A stretch of 5,377 nt of DNA from Oscillospiraceae bacterium. Lineage in GTDB: Bacteria; Bacillota; Clostridia; Oscillospirales; Ruminococcaceae. The notes beneath the pieces are model-generated. The model did not search any database. It saw nothing but the letters and a program-made list of their open reading frames with translations, and was not told the DNA's origin. Below, piece by piece: positions 5,312 to 5,377 of the stretch. The position numbers were made by a program, and so were the translations under genes. Location of the stretch: the NCBI GenBank assembly GCA_031260615.1, contig JAISLG010000023.1, positions 1 through 5,377 on the forward strand, in the 5' to 3' direction. How positions within the stretch are numbered: position 1 is the stretch's first letter; every line of letters begins with the position of its first letter.

Positions 5312-5344
5312 GGGACGAGCAGAATAGTCTGTCCCAGATTCTGC
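5312..5344. other. Interleaved inverted repeats in the 3' flank
   Basis: GGGAC (5312-5316) pairs with GTCCC (5331-5335), and GCAGAAT (5319-5325) pairs with ATTCTGC (5338-5344). The order is a, b, a', b', which is the topology of an H-type pseudoknot if transcribed, or two alternative hairpins. The rest of 5240-5377 shows no supported gene, terminator or promoter. Confidence 0.3.
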
Positions 5345-5377
5345 CACCCTAAACCTATGATTTATCCGATATGTATC

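Noticed and set aside
5279..5377. Minus-strand 3' end of a gene (32 open codons ending at TAA 5279-5281)
   Set aside because: An open run of this length is not unusual by chance, the sequence is unrecognised, and there is no convergent terminator. It would need sequence beyond the window edge to judge.
5296..5377. A + strand Cys-rich open frame running off the window end (W-C-C-G-I-G...)
   Set aside because: No start codon with an SD precedes it and it overlaps the equally open minus-strand frame; no support for either.

Overview
The window reads as a chromosomal segment of a Gram-positive-type bacterium, most likely an uncultured member of the Clostridia (Firmicutes). This rests on the strong GGAGG-type ribosome binding sites, sigma-A-like promoters (TTGCNT, 17 bp, TATAAT), a TTG start with a good Shine-Dalgarno (SD) site, a short lipoprotein signal, and the general look of the proteins. 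The taxon is inferred; there is no rRNA or marker gene here. Every gene called with any confidence is on the + strand.

Layout. (1) 2-1732: a heavy-metal P1B-type ATPase (Zn/Cd/Pb exporter type), 5'-truncated by the window edge. (2) 1733-1903: a short intergenic stretch made almost entirely of three successive inverted repeats, the last carrying a well-formed promoter. (3) 1904-2600: a two-gene toxin-antitoxin operon. The first gene is an unfamiliar 123-aa acidic protein, the presumed antitoxin. The second overlaps it by 8 nt and is a clear RelE toxin retaining the known mRNA-cleavage residues. The operon ends at a textbook Rho-independent terminator (2612-2649). (4) 2683-3816: a promoter, a possible operator and a 355-aa lipoprotein of unknown function. 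(5) 3860-4258: a non-coding, MITE-like repeat element. It is bounded by perfect 34-bp inverted repeats and filled with four 84-92 bp tandem units, each beginning with a near-palindrome. (6) 4342-5239: a two-gene operon with a DJ-1/PfpI-family protein followed, after 1 nt, by a small protein with an N-terminal membrane anchor and a small beta-barrel-like C-terminal domain. That gene has a second strong SD and in-frame ATG inside it. (7) 5240-5377: no supported gene; one interleaved inverted-repeat pair.

The genes do not form one pathway. The ATPase belongs to metal homeostasis, relE and its partner are a self-contained stress or addiction module, and the DJ-1-like protein may deal with reactive carbonyl or oxidative damage. 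The TA module and the repeat element mark this as a locus that has received insertions. I do not see a complete novel multi-gene system. The most unusual items are the composite repeat element, the palindrome stack in front of the TA operon, the uncharacterised antitoxin, and the possible dual-start membrane/soluble gene.
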